Program-made: the position numbers and the translations under genes
From: Choristoneura fumiferana
Lineage: Eukaryota > Arthropoda > Insecta > Lepidoptera > Tortricidae
Assembly: GCF_025370935.1 (NCBI RefSeq)
Contig: NC_133498.1
Coordinates: 5,402,178-5,466,177 of the forward strand
Direction of reading: 5' to 3'
DNA: 64,000 bases
In this document: positions 55,901-63,949 of the stretch, one piece after another
Position numbering within the stretch: position 1 is the stretch's first letter
Layout of the letters: each line of letters opens with the position of its first letter
The notes under the pieces: model-generated
Seen by the model: the letters and a program-made list of their open reading frames with translations, nothing else
The model's database searches: none
What the model was told of the DNA's origin: nothing

Positions 55901-57502
55901 AATGGCGCCCTTTTAATGATATGCCCAGGAATTTCGTGATCTGGCGGATTTAACGATCGGCCGCCGACATTTGGATCAGCTAAAGCCATTTTATAATAAC
56001 TAAAAAAATTATAAACGCTCGATTCCTAAAGGTGCGCTTACACGGGCAATTTTTAGAGCAATAATTGCTCGGCAACACGAATGGATCAATCTGGAGTAAT
56101 AAGTGGACCGATATGCAGCAATTTCAAAAAAAATGCGGCAATACGGTATTTGACTATTTTGTATATGTTTTATAAATTAAAATTACACAATGCCTGTTAT
56201 CGAATAGAAAAACAATTTTTAAGCTACCTTTACAAATAACAAAGTTATAAAGGTTTGAAATTCAAGATTAGACAGAGAAAGACATACTGGCATGTGACGT
56301 CACACGCCAGTACCGCCATACTTGCTGCATAGAGAAAAGCGTTTGAGAAAGAGACAGGTATATAGATTTTTCAAAAAATCACTATAAATCCAATTTTCAA
56401 CCAATTTAAATTTTCTCTTCGCTAAACACTATCAGTGTATCTATATTTTCATAATAATATTAAGCTCTTAAATATATTGCTCAATGTCGCTGATACGAAT
56501 TGCCGAATATCCAGTGGGTACAGAAATTCAAGTCAATTTGTTTTCTACCTCGTCAACTGTATTGCTCGTGTATGAAAGTATTGCTTAGTTTCTTGGAGTT
56601 GCTCCATATCGCTCAATATTGTAGTTGCTAAATATTTTGCCAAATTGACGCTTATTGGCGTTGCCGTAAATTGCTTGATATTTTGTCGTGGCAATCGACC
56701 ATCATTGCTCATAATTGAGTAGTTTTTGTGGCCCGTGTAACCGCACCTGAACCTTTTAACCGCCAATACGTTTTCATACGTACGTGCCCGTATCGCCACC
56801 TACACCGAAACTATATGACATTTTGTCTTAATTATAAGACTGCGGCGAAATGAGCTGGATATTTTTTGTCTTATAATTCAGACAATGGCGGTTAAAGGTT
56901 AAAAAAATATATAATTAGTTAAATTTGTAAGAAACATCGGATATGTATTTTTTATTTTTTAAATTAAACAAAACAAATATGAAGATATATATAGCCAGTT
57001 AAAGTTCCGTGGGTCGTCACGCCGTGCGACACTTCACCACTCGAACTTTGACGCGCTTCGTATTTGTAATTTTTGTTTCAAATTCAAATTCAAATGATTT
57101 ATTCAGTAAATAGGCCGCAATGGGCACTTTTACACGTCATTTTTTTATACTACCAGCGCTTTCGGAAAGACCATCATTGCCAAGAAGAATGCGCCGCAAG
57201 AAACTTGGCAGAAAGTCATTTTTTTATAATAATATAATTACAAATAAAATACTTAAAAACTATATTATACAATTAAAGAAAAAAAATACAAAAAATAATA
57301 ATAAATTGATTGACAAAATAAAAAGTACATGTCGATTATTTTCTGATAATGTAACTGAGGGACTGAATAGAATATTATCACATTGTTTGTCGTATTTTCA
57401 TAAAGATAATGTCTTCTTCTAGGTTCAGAAGCAGAATCGGATCGGCCCCCCTCCCCTGGGGAGGGGACACCGAAATCCTCCCTCGAAAGAAAAGAAGACT
57501 GA
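40914..57502 (+). CDS. Lnpk: Lunapark, ER tubule-junction membrane protein, 9 exons, 343 aa
   Basis: Exons: 40914-40940, 48468-48703, 49431-49563, 50122-50209, 52815-52933, 53745-53874, 54629-54763, 55236-55319, 57423-57502. All phases match and TGA is at 57500-57502. The N-terminus MGLIISRFR then RKKTTTEVLEKLE fits the myristoylatable MG-start and coiled coil of lunapark. Two membrane segments (about residues 42-63 and 73-100) form the hairpin that places it in the ER, with both tails in the cytosol. The zinc finger is C237-x2-C240 ... C259-x2-C262 (LICSECSSHNG, FEFVSYACAYCGRYNPARK), the family hallmark, which is interrupted by intron 6. The C-tail is Ser/Asp-rich (SSIASSSDSDDD) and phospho-acceptor-like. 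Lunapark stabilises three-way ER junctions. A second donor at 50234 would add 8 residues after Pro161. Intron 1 is 7.5 kb and rich in repeats. Confidence 0.93.
41824..41870 (-). mobile_element. SINE family 2, 3' tip in Lnpk intron 1
   Basis: Minus strand ends GTCAAGTGTCCCATGATATT. The rest of the element is not recognisable. Confidence 0.5.
42397..42472. repeat. CACCAGAGATGTG MITE, left half
   Basis: GCGTTTCCATTAGAGATGTG to GAACCAATAAACATTTTA. The right half is lost. Confidence 0.6.
42960..43012 (+). repeat. Repeat family B, 3' end
   Basis: GGAACCCTCGGTACGCGAGT then CCGACTCGCACTTGCCCGG, the hairpin-plus-GGCCGG end also at 44800-44846. Confidence 0.65.
43030..43200 (-). mobile_element. RTE C-terminal fragment
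   Basis: Minus strand: ARHIARRTYKSLGKKSR, then MPSTGWTDDIMRVPGRWM, with stops. Confidence 0.65.
43200..43352 (+). mobile_element. Helitron-like element, 3' part
   Basis: Ends GGGGGCGAAGCCGCGGGC, AACAG, CTAG (43349-43352), T. Confidence 0.65.
43470..43600 (+). mobile_element. LINE C-terminal zinc-finger fragment
   Basis: Encodes GCGRTCRSRIGLVSHQRHA, the C2H2-like finger at the C-terminus of some animal LINE reverse transcriptases, then a stop at about 43596. The second cysteine pair is partly lost. Confidence 0.6.
43668..43720. repeat. CACCAGAGATGTG MITE, left half
   Basis: GGCTCCGTTTCTACCAAAGA to GAGGAATGTGTTTT. It is cut by another repeat starting ACCCGACTGCCCGAAGGAGG. Confidence 0.6.
44070..44700. 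repeat. Long-TIR MITE with a SINE inserted
   Basis: Left arm 44070-44120 plus 44443-44520 and right arm 44573-44700 are inverted copies, e.g. TTAACACTTGACAGATGGGC against GCCCATCTGTCAAGTGTTAA. The SINE at 44121-44431 interrupts the left arm. Another remnant surrounds the fold-back element at 19870. Confidence 0.75.
44121..44431 (+). mobile_element. tRNA-derived SINE (family 1), complete
   Basis: A-box-like TGGCCTAGTGG, B-box GGTTCAAACCC, body GGAAAACATCGTGAGGAAAC, 3' end CCCAGCAGTGGGACGTATAT then GATGATGATGA. It is flanked by the 11-bp duplication AAACTTCAGTA at 44110-44120 and 44432-44442, direct evidence of retroposition. Confidence 0.9.
44800..44846 (+). repeat. Repeat family B, 3' end
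   Basis: GCGCGAGTCCGACTCGCACT then TGGCCGGTTTTTT. Confidence 0.7.
44960..45090 (+). mobile_element. Helitron-like element, 3' part
   Basis: Ends GCGGACCGAGTCGCGGGC, AACAG, CTAG at 45087-45090, then T. Confidence 0.65.
45549..46640. repeat. Composite inverted-repeat structure, about 1.1 kb
   Basis: The outer arms are the CACCAGAGATGTG MITE at both ends (45552-45610; 46530-46640 inverted). Inside them are inverted blocks GGTGATTTTCCACCGGCGAG (45630) and CTCGCCGGTGGAAAATCACC (about 46490), with a third direct copy near 45803. The interior holds a fold-back MITE and about 400 bp of other sequence. Confidence 0.65.
45917..46030. repeat. Fold-back MITE, internal to the composite
   Basis: AAATCGTAGTTCGTATCATA to TTCGATTTTCGTAGTAGCCC. 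The left terminus is degraded. Confidence 0.7.
46771..46840 (-). mobile_element. SINE family 1, 3' fragment
   Basis: AATCCCAGCCTATACACGTC, CCACTGCTGGGCACAGGCG on the plus strand. Confidence 0.65.
47152..47420 (+). mobile_element. SINE family 2, complete
   Basis: Head GATGACCGGATAGCCAACTG, B box GGGTTCGATCCCC, CGTTGCCTAGTACAAATAG, tail TTAGTTTGGGACTAGGTTAA. Confidence 0.75.
47479..47702 (+). CDS. Orphan coding-like terminal exon in Lnpk intron 1
   Basis: After an ATATACAG acceptor, a phase-1 frame stays open for 74 codons to TGA at 47700. The end reads VSPQNRYDKVRSSNAYIDTA, then GPEDTISQSGWDQWECECHP and LETSDTRL. The composition (acidic, W/C-containing, few low-complexity residues) is more protein-like than neighbouring frames. 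I do not recognise the family. It could be the last exon of a nested gene, a retrocopy or a transposon remnant. It cannot be a Lnpk exon: exon 1 ends in phase 0 and joins exon 2 directly. No upstream partner exon was found. Confidence 0.3.
47774..47880 (-). repeat. Dispersed repeat family G
   Basis: GAAGAGTTCCGTCCTGCGGA and ACGATCCTGGCCGGCC are the inverse of 33529-33580 and resemble 20800-20890. Confidence 0.5.
47880..47975 (+). repeat. AAGCTTGTA-ended repeat
   Basis: GGTCGAATTTAACTTGCAAG then GAAACTAAATAAAAGCTTGT. Confidence 0.55.
49184..49252 (-). repeat. tRNA-like sequence, probable SINE head
   Basis: The minus strand folds like a tRNA. A perfect 7-bp acceptor stem (ACCATCA/TGATGGT) closes it, and a perfect 5-bp T stem with loop TTCGATA follows GGACCTGGG. 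The anticodon arm is GCGGT/ACCGA with C instead of U at position 33, and the D arm is irregular. So it is a decayed tRNA or a SINE head, not a working tRNA. A partial second copy of the head, opposite orientation, follows at 49253-49290. Confidence 0.5.
49904..50040 (+). mobile_element. SINE family 2, 3' part in Lnpk intron 3
   Basis: TCTTGGGTGTTTCATATGTG, CCATTTCCTAGTACCCATAA, GGTATCAAGTGTCCCGTAG. Confidence 0.65.
50210..50235 (+). promoter_or_regulatory. Tandem alternative donors, Lnpk exon 4
   Basis: CCTG|GTAATC (exon end 50209) and CCAG|GTAGAC (exon end 50233) are 24 bp apart, so both keep frame with exon 5. The longer form adds GNPCSPPP after Pro161. Confidence 0.5.
50880..51123 (+). 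mobile_element. RTE-type LINE C-terminus in Lnpk intron 4
   Basis: Open frame YEASVNESVGRGRPRRTFRD, then QIRDVLKKGQVKSTLNRRAC, EAKQVCRDRSKWKEVVSAYP and stop at 51121, the usual end of a lepidopteran RTE-like polyprotein. This stretch has no internal stop, so the insertion is fairly young. Confidence 0.8.
51180..51290 (+). mobile_element. Second RTE-like C-terminal scrap
   Basis: Encodes GWQELAQDRKAWHSLT, another RTE-family terminal motif, after the element at 50880. Confidence 0.55.
51470..51590. repeat. Fold-back MITE, diverged
   Basis: AAAATCGAACTTCGTATCTT to TTCGAATTTCGTAGTAGCCC. The left terminus is lost. Confidence 0.7.
52951..53280 (-). mobile_element. SINE family 1, full length, with inserted microsatellite
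   Basis: The minus strand runs from AAGCCGTGGTGGCCTAGTGG (A box) through GGATCGTGAGTTCAAACCC (B box) to CCCAGCAGTGGGACGTGTAT. A (GATA)n tract with flanking sequence at about 53155-53205 interrupts it. It lies 18 bp after exon 5 of Lnpk. Confidence 0.8.
53555..53665 (+). mobile_element. RTE-like coding scrap in Lnpk intron 5
   Basis: Encodes QLRILRFFGHVTRRKDTIQR then LVIPGKVECK without a stop, typical of the reverse transcriptase tail. Confidence 0.65.
54094..54453 (+). mobile_element. TACGGTATTTGA MITE, complete, Lnpk intron 6
   Basis: ATACGGTATTTGA and TCAAATACCGTAT end a 360-bp element with the internal near-palindrome TGGCGTGTGACGTCACATGCCA (in two parts). Its second copy at 56141 is inverted. 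Confidence 0.8.
54458..54550. repeat. Fold-back MITE, left arm short
   Basis: Centre GACGCTTATATTATTTAAAA and right arm CAAACTTCGATTTTCCTAGT. It directly abuts the MITE ending at 54453. Confidence 0.7.
54803..54975 (-). mobile_element. Helitron-like element, terminal CTAG missing
   Basis: CCCGCGGGAATTATGCAATT, TTTTCCGGGATAAAAACTAT and GCATTTATAATAGTAGTGGG match the body of 20896-21115. Confidence 0.65.
55035..55198. repeat. AAGCTTGTA MITE, both ends
   Basis: ACAAGCTTTTTTTGCTGACT to GCTAAATAAAAGCTTGTGA, inverted ends. Ends 38 bp before Lnpk exon 8. Confidence 0.65.
55330..55390 (+). mobile_element. SINE family 1, 3' fragment
   Basis: GCCCTCTGACTCTGAGGGGA, GTCTGTGCCTTGCAGTGGGA, starting 10 bp inside intron 8. 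Confidence 0.6.
55516..55969. mobile_element. Modular element 1: 39-bp TIRs, boxed arms, GC-rich core
   Basis: Left TGTCGGCGGCCGATCG... and right end are inverted repeats of 39 bp with 2 mismatches. The arms contain several short boxes of GGCATATCATGA/GATCATGAAA type in both orientations (55546, 55562, 55580, 55606, 55624, 55777, 55858, 55867, 55915). The core 55653-55723 is CpG-rich (CTTCGCCGGCC, ACGCTCGCTTCGCTCGCTCG, TGTGGTCACAATT). No coding capacity. It sits in Lnpk intron 8. The same core occurs at 62346. Confidence 0.75.
56141..56463 (-). mobile_element. TACGGTATTTGA MITE, inverted copy, Lnpk intron 8
   Basis: Nearly identical to 54094-54453 in reverse orientation. It has one TIR (ATACGGTATTTGA at 56141) and breaks off at TAATATTAAGCTC. 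Confidence 0.8.
57078..57230 (-). mobile_element. LINE 3' end in Lnpk intron 8
   Basis: Minus strand: TTTCTTGCGGCGCATTCTTC, TTGGCAATGATGGTCTTTCC and a TTTGAATTTGAATTTGAAA tail, a common lepidopteran LINE 3' end. Confidence 0.65.
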
Positions 57503-57689
57503 ACGAACAACAAAACCCTCAACTTGTTCCTTACATCCTTATTAATTTAATAAGGACCGCGAAGTGTATGAGAAACTACAAATTTCGCCAACAGGGCCGG
57601 ATGAACAACAGTTTATCTGTTGGAGGCAAAATTTTATTGAACGACAGGGTTGTGATTTTAACCTTTTAACCTTTCTGAATTAACGTATT

Positions 57690-57695
57690 AATAAA
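57690..57695 (+). promoter_or_regulatory. Candidate Lnpk poly(A) signal
   Basis: First AATAAA after the Lnpk stop, about 190 bp downstream. Other AATAAA sites farther on (about 59118, 61373) could serve longer 3' UTRs. Confidence 0.45.
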
Positions 57696-59584
57696 GTAAT
57701 AATAGAGATAGTAAGACACTAGATTTTATTCGGTAACCGCTGTTAAATTTTTAAATAACAGGTATCGATTTCTACTGATTACTGTCACTTTCGTACACTT
57801 TCTAGGATGTCATTAAAATTGTATTGCCGAATGACGGCTAAAATAAAACTCTTACTCTTCTTCAACCTACCTCTATGTTAAAAAAAAAAACAATTACAAA
57901 ATTTTACTGAGGTGATACCTAATTGTGAAATGGGATTAGAATTTTATCGATACCTGTAGGTTAAAAGGTTAAAAAGTATGCACCAAATTGTCCTGTTAAA
58001 CGGCGGTGTCGGTTGAAAAGATGGCGAAATATATTATAGGCACGACGCTGTCTTATAAGTAATTTCGATTATAATGAGATACTGTCAGTTTTGTTCAGCG
58101 TTTCTTGTAAGATTTAGAGGCTAACGCTTATTAGTCGACTTTTGTCGTGAGTCCAGTGAATATTCGGAATTTACGTACGCTGTACGCTATGTCGTATTTA
58201 AAAAAATGATTGGCGGTTAAGACATTTAAAAAATCTGCCCAAATAGGGTTTTACAGCTGTCAAAAGACCACAGACAACAGCAGCACTTTTTTGGTTAACT
58301 CTGATTTGATACACTTTTTTTTCAATAAAGACAATAGGCAGGCCAGTAAGAAACGGGCTTGTCTTGGAGTGCATTGACACATTTGGAAATAGCCCTTGAT
58401 GTTTGAATGTTTTTGCCTTTTAAAAATAATGGACAATTATGTTTATTTATTTCGATATAAGTCAGCGGTTCAAACATTCGTGCCTTGTTAATCGAAATTT
58501 TACTATTAGAGGTAAACTATTTGCAATAAGTTTTTTTTTTCAATAGCTATTAACGTAGAATTAAAAGTGGCTAGCTGTTCTTATCTGGGGTCAGTGTTGC
58601 CAGTGACATAAAAAAACTCCCAATGTTGCCAATTCAATAATTGCGTTTAGTTTATCTCCTTTGCTGTATTTGATTTAACGAATGATTATTTATTCCTGTT
58701 TAATTTTGTCATTAATAAGTTATTAATATGAATCTTCATAGTTTTAGTGTAAGCTGGTCTAGATAATTTATTTTAATTTAATTTATTTCGGGCTCGCTAC
58801 TTAGAATGTGTGTTTGGGGTTATAATAGGAAAGACACATTTTAAATGAACAAATAAAGCAAACGTTAATATTAAAATCCACATTTGAGAGTAGTCAGTTT
58901 CTGTGGGCAATGTTTCCGCATTTTTTTTTTTTATTACTTTTCATATAACATTTAGACCTAAACATGTTAAACAATTGGCCTGTATAATCTCAAACACAGT
59001 TCACTTCTATCATGCAATGGAAAAAAATGATGACTGTCAGTCGGCTATTAAATATCAAAATGGCACTATGGTCAATGTGGGGATGTACAACATTGTCAAG
59101 CGCGGTTGTATCGACGAATAAAGTTCAAATTTTGCCTTAAAGTAGTTAACCATTTTTTGATAAAAACTTTTCTAAATTTTTGATTGTTTTTGTGTGAACA
59201 TTACGCAACTTGAGTCAAACTTTATGGTTTCTAGTTGCTGCATTTTAATGTAAGAAAAAAACATTTTTTAAGTCTTGGCGATTGACAATAATATTTGGTT
59301 TGTTATTGCTTTATTTTCTTCTCACATATCCTAACCCGTAAACCTGCATTTGTTTACCAGTCAATAACTATTTAAAGTCTATTTATATACTAACGAAATG
59401 ATTAGAAATTGTTCAGTAACGATATTTTGAAGTGTTTAATGATTTATTTGTTTGGGTCAAATATCTGTGTTCTATATTTCTTGGCGATGTAAACTAACTA
59501 GTATAAACAAATAAATATTCATAGACGATATTGCAAGAAACTAAAACACGGAATAAGTTTCTGTCAAGAATTTCAGTTTAAATA

Positions 59585-59732
59585 CAAGCTTTTTTGCCGA
59601 CTGTTTTTGTCATCTAACCTAATTCTGGATACTATATTTTAAGTTAATCCGACCACTGAAAGTGTGTCGTCGACTTCCAAGATTTGACCCAAGCTAATAC
59701 GGCAAGTTAAATAAAAGCTTGTAACAAAATAC
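59585..59732. repeat. AAGCTTGTA MITE, both ends
   Basis: ACAAGCTTTTTTGCCGACTG to GTTAAATAAAAGCTTGTAAC, same layout as 55035-55198. Confidence 0.65.
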
Positions 59733-61199
59733 TACAAACAGTATACAAAATAAAATAACTTTTCGAAAATAGCTTTTGTCTAGTCACTTAATAAATTGGT
59801 GGTTCAAAATCTGCATTTATAAGTAAATGCATTAGCTGTTTATCCATGACTTACTTTCACGGCCATTCTTCCAGGAAAGTCGTTAGCTGTTTGAACCACC
59901 TTTAGTCAAAATAGGCATAAAACATGTTCAGTTTGGCATGTTACACATCTTCTGTTTGACTCATATGATATGTTATAATCTTCACTCGAGATAAGTAGTT
60001 TAAAATATTCTCCAATTTCCTAGCGCACTTCGGGTTAATCCTTGGAACAAATTTAATTCAAGAGTTTTTGGTAATGGCATGTCATTACAGTCAGACTGCA
60101 ATTAGCTTCTATTTCTAAATTAATTTAAATGAAACCTTTTTGGACATATCTTTTTAATAATAGAGCCTAACTTGGCTTGATAAGAATTTATGTTATTTTA
60201 TTCTTTATTTCAAATATTCTGCAAGGTTCACTCTCCGAAGTATACTTGCATGGACGCGTATTTTTGTCACTATGCGCTTCTATTTAGTAAGTTGACCGTC
60301 GCCTCAATTTTCGTAAGTCAGTATCCTAAACATCTGATGTATAGTGACAAATGCTCGTCAATTAGGTTCGCTGCGTGCAGTGCGAGCCTAAGAGGATTAT
60401 CAAGTTAAAATTTAGATGCGTTATATTACACCTTTAGATGCCTTATTTTTAAAACTCTGTTAACATAAAGATATCTCCACTCAACTAAAAATGTGTGTAT
60501 CGTTTTTATGGATATTTTTAATACCCTAGACATTCCCTAATGTTTTAATTTAATAGATAGCATTTGACGACAAGCCCTGTACCACAGCCTGTACTGCCAA
60601 TATTTTTCTGACTGTTTGTACTATTTTATTTCAGTTTTAAACATAGTAAATGAATACTTGGTTTACCTCCATGAGTCACAATTATAGACTAAAAACTTGA
60701 CTTGAAAATTTTGTATGTACAAATGGAAATAAAATAGTTAAAACATTTTTAACCATTCACTAATTAATTAAACCTTAATACCTCGAGCTAAGGCTTTCAT
60801 TGGAATGACAAAAAAATTATCAAAATAGTTCTTATGATGTCCTCCACAGACTATTTGTTGTTCTGATCTGAACCCATATGGTTCTTTTAAAATGTCGCAT
60901 TAAATTCCCAATAAACAATGACTACAGTTCTAATAAAATAATGAGCACAAAATCACCTCAGCCTGTGGCGACATTGGAAACTTTACCACAAGAGACAATG
61001 ACACGATAAATCGGCAAAAGAATCTTTATTTTTCTGTAGATATTTATTTATATATTTCAAAAACTTTTCATTAAAGTATTAGTAAGCGTCAGTTGTCATT
61101 GTGATCCATGGGCACAATAAGTAATAGTGCAGGGTAAAGTTGACACTTGAATTTATGTTATGCGACTTTAGTGGGATATATTTCTGTTCCTTACTACTT

Positions 61200-61268
61200 C
61201 ATCATCATCATCATCATCCCAGCCTATATACGTCCCACTGCTGGGCACAGGCCTCCTCTCAGAACTAC
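61200..61268 (-). mobile_element. SINE family 1, 3' fragment
   Basis: (CATCAT)n then CCCAGCCTATATACGTCCCA and CTGGGCACAGGCCTCCTCTC. Confidence 0.7.
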
Positions 61269-61516
61269 TTACTACATACTAAGTATGGCATGGTGTTTGT
61301 TAATGCTGATGGTCTGTGGAGGTGACAAAATATTATCCTGGAGTTATAATTATGTATCTTCTCTTTGTAAATAATAAAGTCAGGTGAATAGTGTTGTTGA
61401 TTTTGTTAGTTATGCTTGTATCGTTTAGCTATTTTATATTAAACTAATATACAAGTACCCAGTTTATTAGAGTTTTATTTTCCTGGACACGAACATTCTA
61501 TTAGCTTGCACAGAAT

Positions 61517-61664
61517 GTAAAGCAGAGTTTAGACTTGCAAGAAAAATTGTGCAAGTTGCATTACATTGCGGCGCTTGATTGACCACTACAAATTCGTTGG
61601 CTTTACGGCCTCGCAATGTAATGCAACTTGCACGATTTTTCTTGCAAGTCTAAACTCTGCTTTG
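61517..61664. repeat. MITE with about 60-bp inverted arms
   Basis: AAAGCAGAGTTTAGACTTGC and GCAAGTCTAAACTCTGCTTT are the ends. The arms stay paired through GTTGCATTACATTGCG. Loop about 30 bp. The degenerate relative is at 10530-10700. Confidence 0.8.
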
Positions 61665-62097
61665 AATAATTATTCCAGACTGTTCCAGACGTTTATTTGC
61701 CGTGGCTATCGAACGTGTAGAAACTAAACGCACTTGACATTATTGAGACGTTTTTTTTCATGTTTAACAACTGACGACGCTCACAACTAGGTATTTTTTT
61801 ATTAGTAGTTGTCAGAACAATAGATTAGCGTTTTAAATTGTTCTGAGGAGTAAATTCACCAAACCCAGCCATTAAAATTAAAACCTAACTCAAACGTCTA
61901 ACTAACACTAACTGATCTAAAATCGAAATCCAACCACTGATATATTTATTACTAATTATTACTATTCAGCATTATCAATACTTTAAAATTCATGTTTCTG
62001 CTAGTTACACAATAAAATACGCCTTTAAACTGTCTCTGTCACCGCCATTGCCCGGACCCGGCTGCTTGCGGTGCGGAGCTGTTATAGTTGGGTGTAG

Positions 62098-62655
62098 TTA
62101 TTGTACGACCTGGACAATGCTCGACCGATTTTGTACGACCTGATAATTCAATCACATGTCACTTGGAACACGGGTCGAGCTTTATCACCCTGTACCGATA
62201 ATGTTCAAGGTGCTATTGGACAACCTGATTTTGTACGACCTAATAATCGGAGCACACTTTTGACAGAAAGCATTCGCACGATTGATCATGTTTTTCGTGT
62301 ACACCGAATATTAATAAATTTAGTAGAAAATAAATTAATTTGGTCCTGGCGCTTCGCCGGCCGCTACCGCGGCACGCTCGCTACGCTCGCTCGGCTCGCG
62401 CATTGTGGTCACAATTGGACCTAACACAACCTAACACAAATCTATGGTCATTCGATTCGATTGGATTCCGATTATAACGACGTACAATAACAGGTCGAGC
62501 ATTAACAGGCCGAGCAAAAATTTGGACACCCTAATAATGCACGACCTAATATTGTACGACTTGATAATTATAATCCAAAATGAGTTCGTATTATCAGGTC
62601 GTACAGTGATGGCTGAGCAGTATAGGGTCGAGCATTACTGGTCCCCTTATAGTTT
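62098..62655. mobile_element. Modular element 2: ACGACCT-box arms, same GC-rich core
   Basis: Boxes of TTGTACGACCTGATAAT type (62101, 62131, 62231, 62538, 62552; inverted at 62590) and GGTCGAGCATTA/AATGCTCGACC type (62116, 62171, 62491, 62507, 62626) fill both arms. The middle, 62346-62416, is the 71-bp core of 55653-55723. The ends are not sharply defined, with no clean TIR. Non-coding. Confidence 0.65.
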
Positions 62656-63053
62656 ACCGTCAACTTGACATTTATTTTCCTTTCGTGTCGATGAGCTCTT
62701 TTGAAATGCTTTCTTTTATCATAAGAAAACAACTTGTCGTTTAACCTAGGACGCCTTAATCGCAGCGCCACGCCTCTATAACCGATAATTATTTCTATAA
62801 ACGCGTCACAATTGGTTGATAGCCGAATTCCTTCCAATAAACAAGTGGCCAAACCCGCGTTCTAATCGTATTTTTTATCATAATAATTGTTGCATTTCAC
62901 GTGTATCACGGGTGGTGTGACACAGTTATTAAATCCTTAGTTGTTGTATGTAATCAGTGATTTTTATTTAAGTATTAAAGTAAGATTAATTTTGTTTTAA
63001 GTGCAATTTATCGTAACTCGTGTTTAGTTTAAGTTCTTTATAAACTTTCAAAC

Positions 63054-63102
63054 ATGTCAGTGCTAAATAACTTCAGTGTTTCTATAACTAAAGGATTGAG
63101 AC
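63054..63102 (+). CDS. Probable first coding exon of the next gene (partial)
   Basis: ATG in good context (AAACATGTC) opens MSVLNNFSVSITKGLR and runs into a consensus GTAAGT donor at 63103, phase 1. The peptide has two basic residues and no acidic ones, with an amphipathic look, which would suit a mitochondrial presequence; that is only a suggestion. The remaining exons lie beyond the window or were not recognised in the last 0.9 kb. Product unknown. Confidence 0.45.
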
Positions 63103-63949
63103 GTAAGTACCTATTTATCTCTTTAATTTTTTTAATTGAAAGGAATTTAGTGCCATGATTTTTGTAATTAATGAACATGTTTCTAAAGGTAGATAAAGGT
63201 GACACCTGTTAGAAAATTTAGCATTTATTTAGCATTTATTTACTCTGAGCTTTGTTAACTATAAATTACGAAAACATAATCCTATTATATAGACTAGAAA
63301 AAAAACGAATATATAGGTATATTTCTTACTATTGTCTAATATTTACTCTGATGGAATTAATTAAATGTAAGTAAGTAGATACATAAAATAATATTGACGA
63401 AAATTACAACCTAGATTTTTAGTGACCTAAAACTAAATATTTGTATGCTTGCTTGCATGCTGAATACATGTGCTAAAGTTATTTTAAGATCATTTTACTT
63501 TATTCTTACAAATAAATGTTTTTGAATTTGAAATTGAATAATTACAACTCATATAGATTACTAATCCAATCTAATCTGTCGACCTTGTAATCAAAATAAA
63601 CACCAAAATAAAATAAATCTAGAATATTCCATTTCATTTCATTATAGCATTAGAATGCTATGAAACACATAAAATATAGTTTTCCCTTTGTGCGCTGATC
63701 CATATTGTGCCTGCTTATGCTCTCTGTCTTGATTTTTTTTATTTTGAGTTTACTATTATTTTGGTACTTTGATTAACCCAGCAAAGCAGGATCTAAAAAA
63801 AATACTATACTCAAATTTAATTTGTTTTAATAAACACAACTTATCTTTTTGTTTTTTTCTTACTTTGTTGGTGTACATCTGACAAGCCTTTCTTGACATG
63901 TATCTACAATGTATTTGCAAAAAGTAAAAATATTAATGTTTGTTCTCTA

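Larger units (their letters stand above)
57503..62095. other. Lnpk 3' flank and intergenic DNA
   Basis: AT-rich. Short frames at 58903-59121 and 60190-60408 lack splice support or resemblance and were not called. Repeats found inside are listed separately. Part of the left end must be the Lnpk 3' UTR. Confidence 0.4.

Noticed and set aside
55505..55980. CRISPR-like reading of the recurring ATCATGA boxes
   Set aside because: Spacing is irregular, both orientations occur and the unit is bounded by TIRs, so a transposon-type element is the better explanation.
58903..59121. 72-codon plus-strand frame downstream of Lnpk
   Set aside because: Starts in a poly-T run, ends at an AATAAA; fits 3' UTR or intergenic sequence better than a gene.
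62568..62852. 94-codon minus-strand open frame
   Set aside because: Partly inside the boxed arm of modular element 2; no recognised domain and no splice support.
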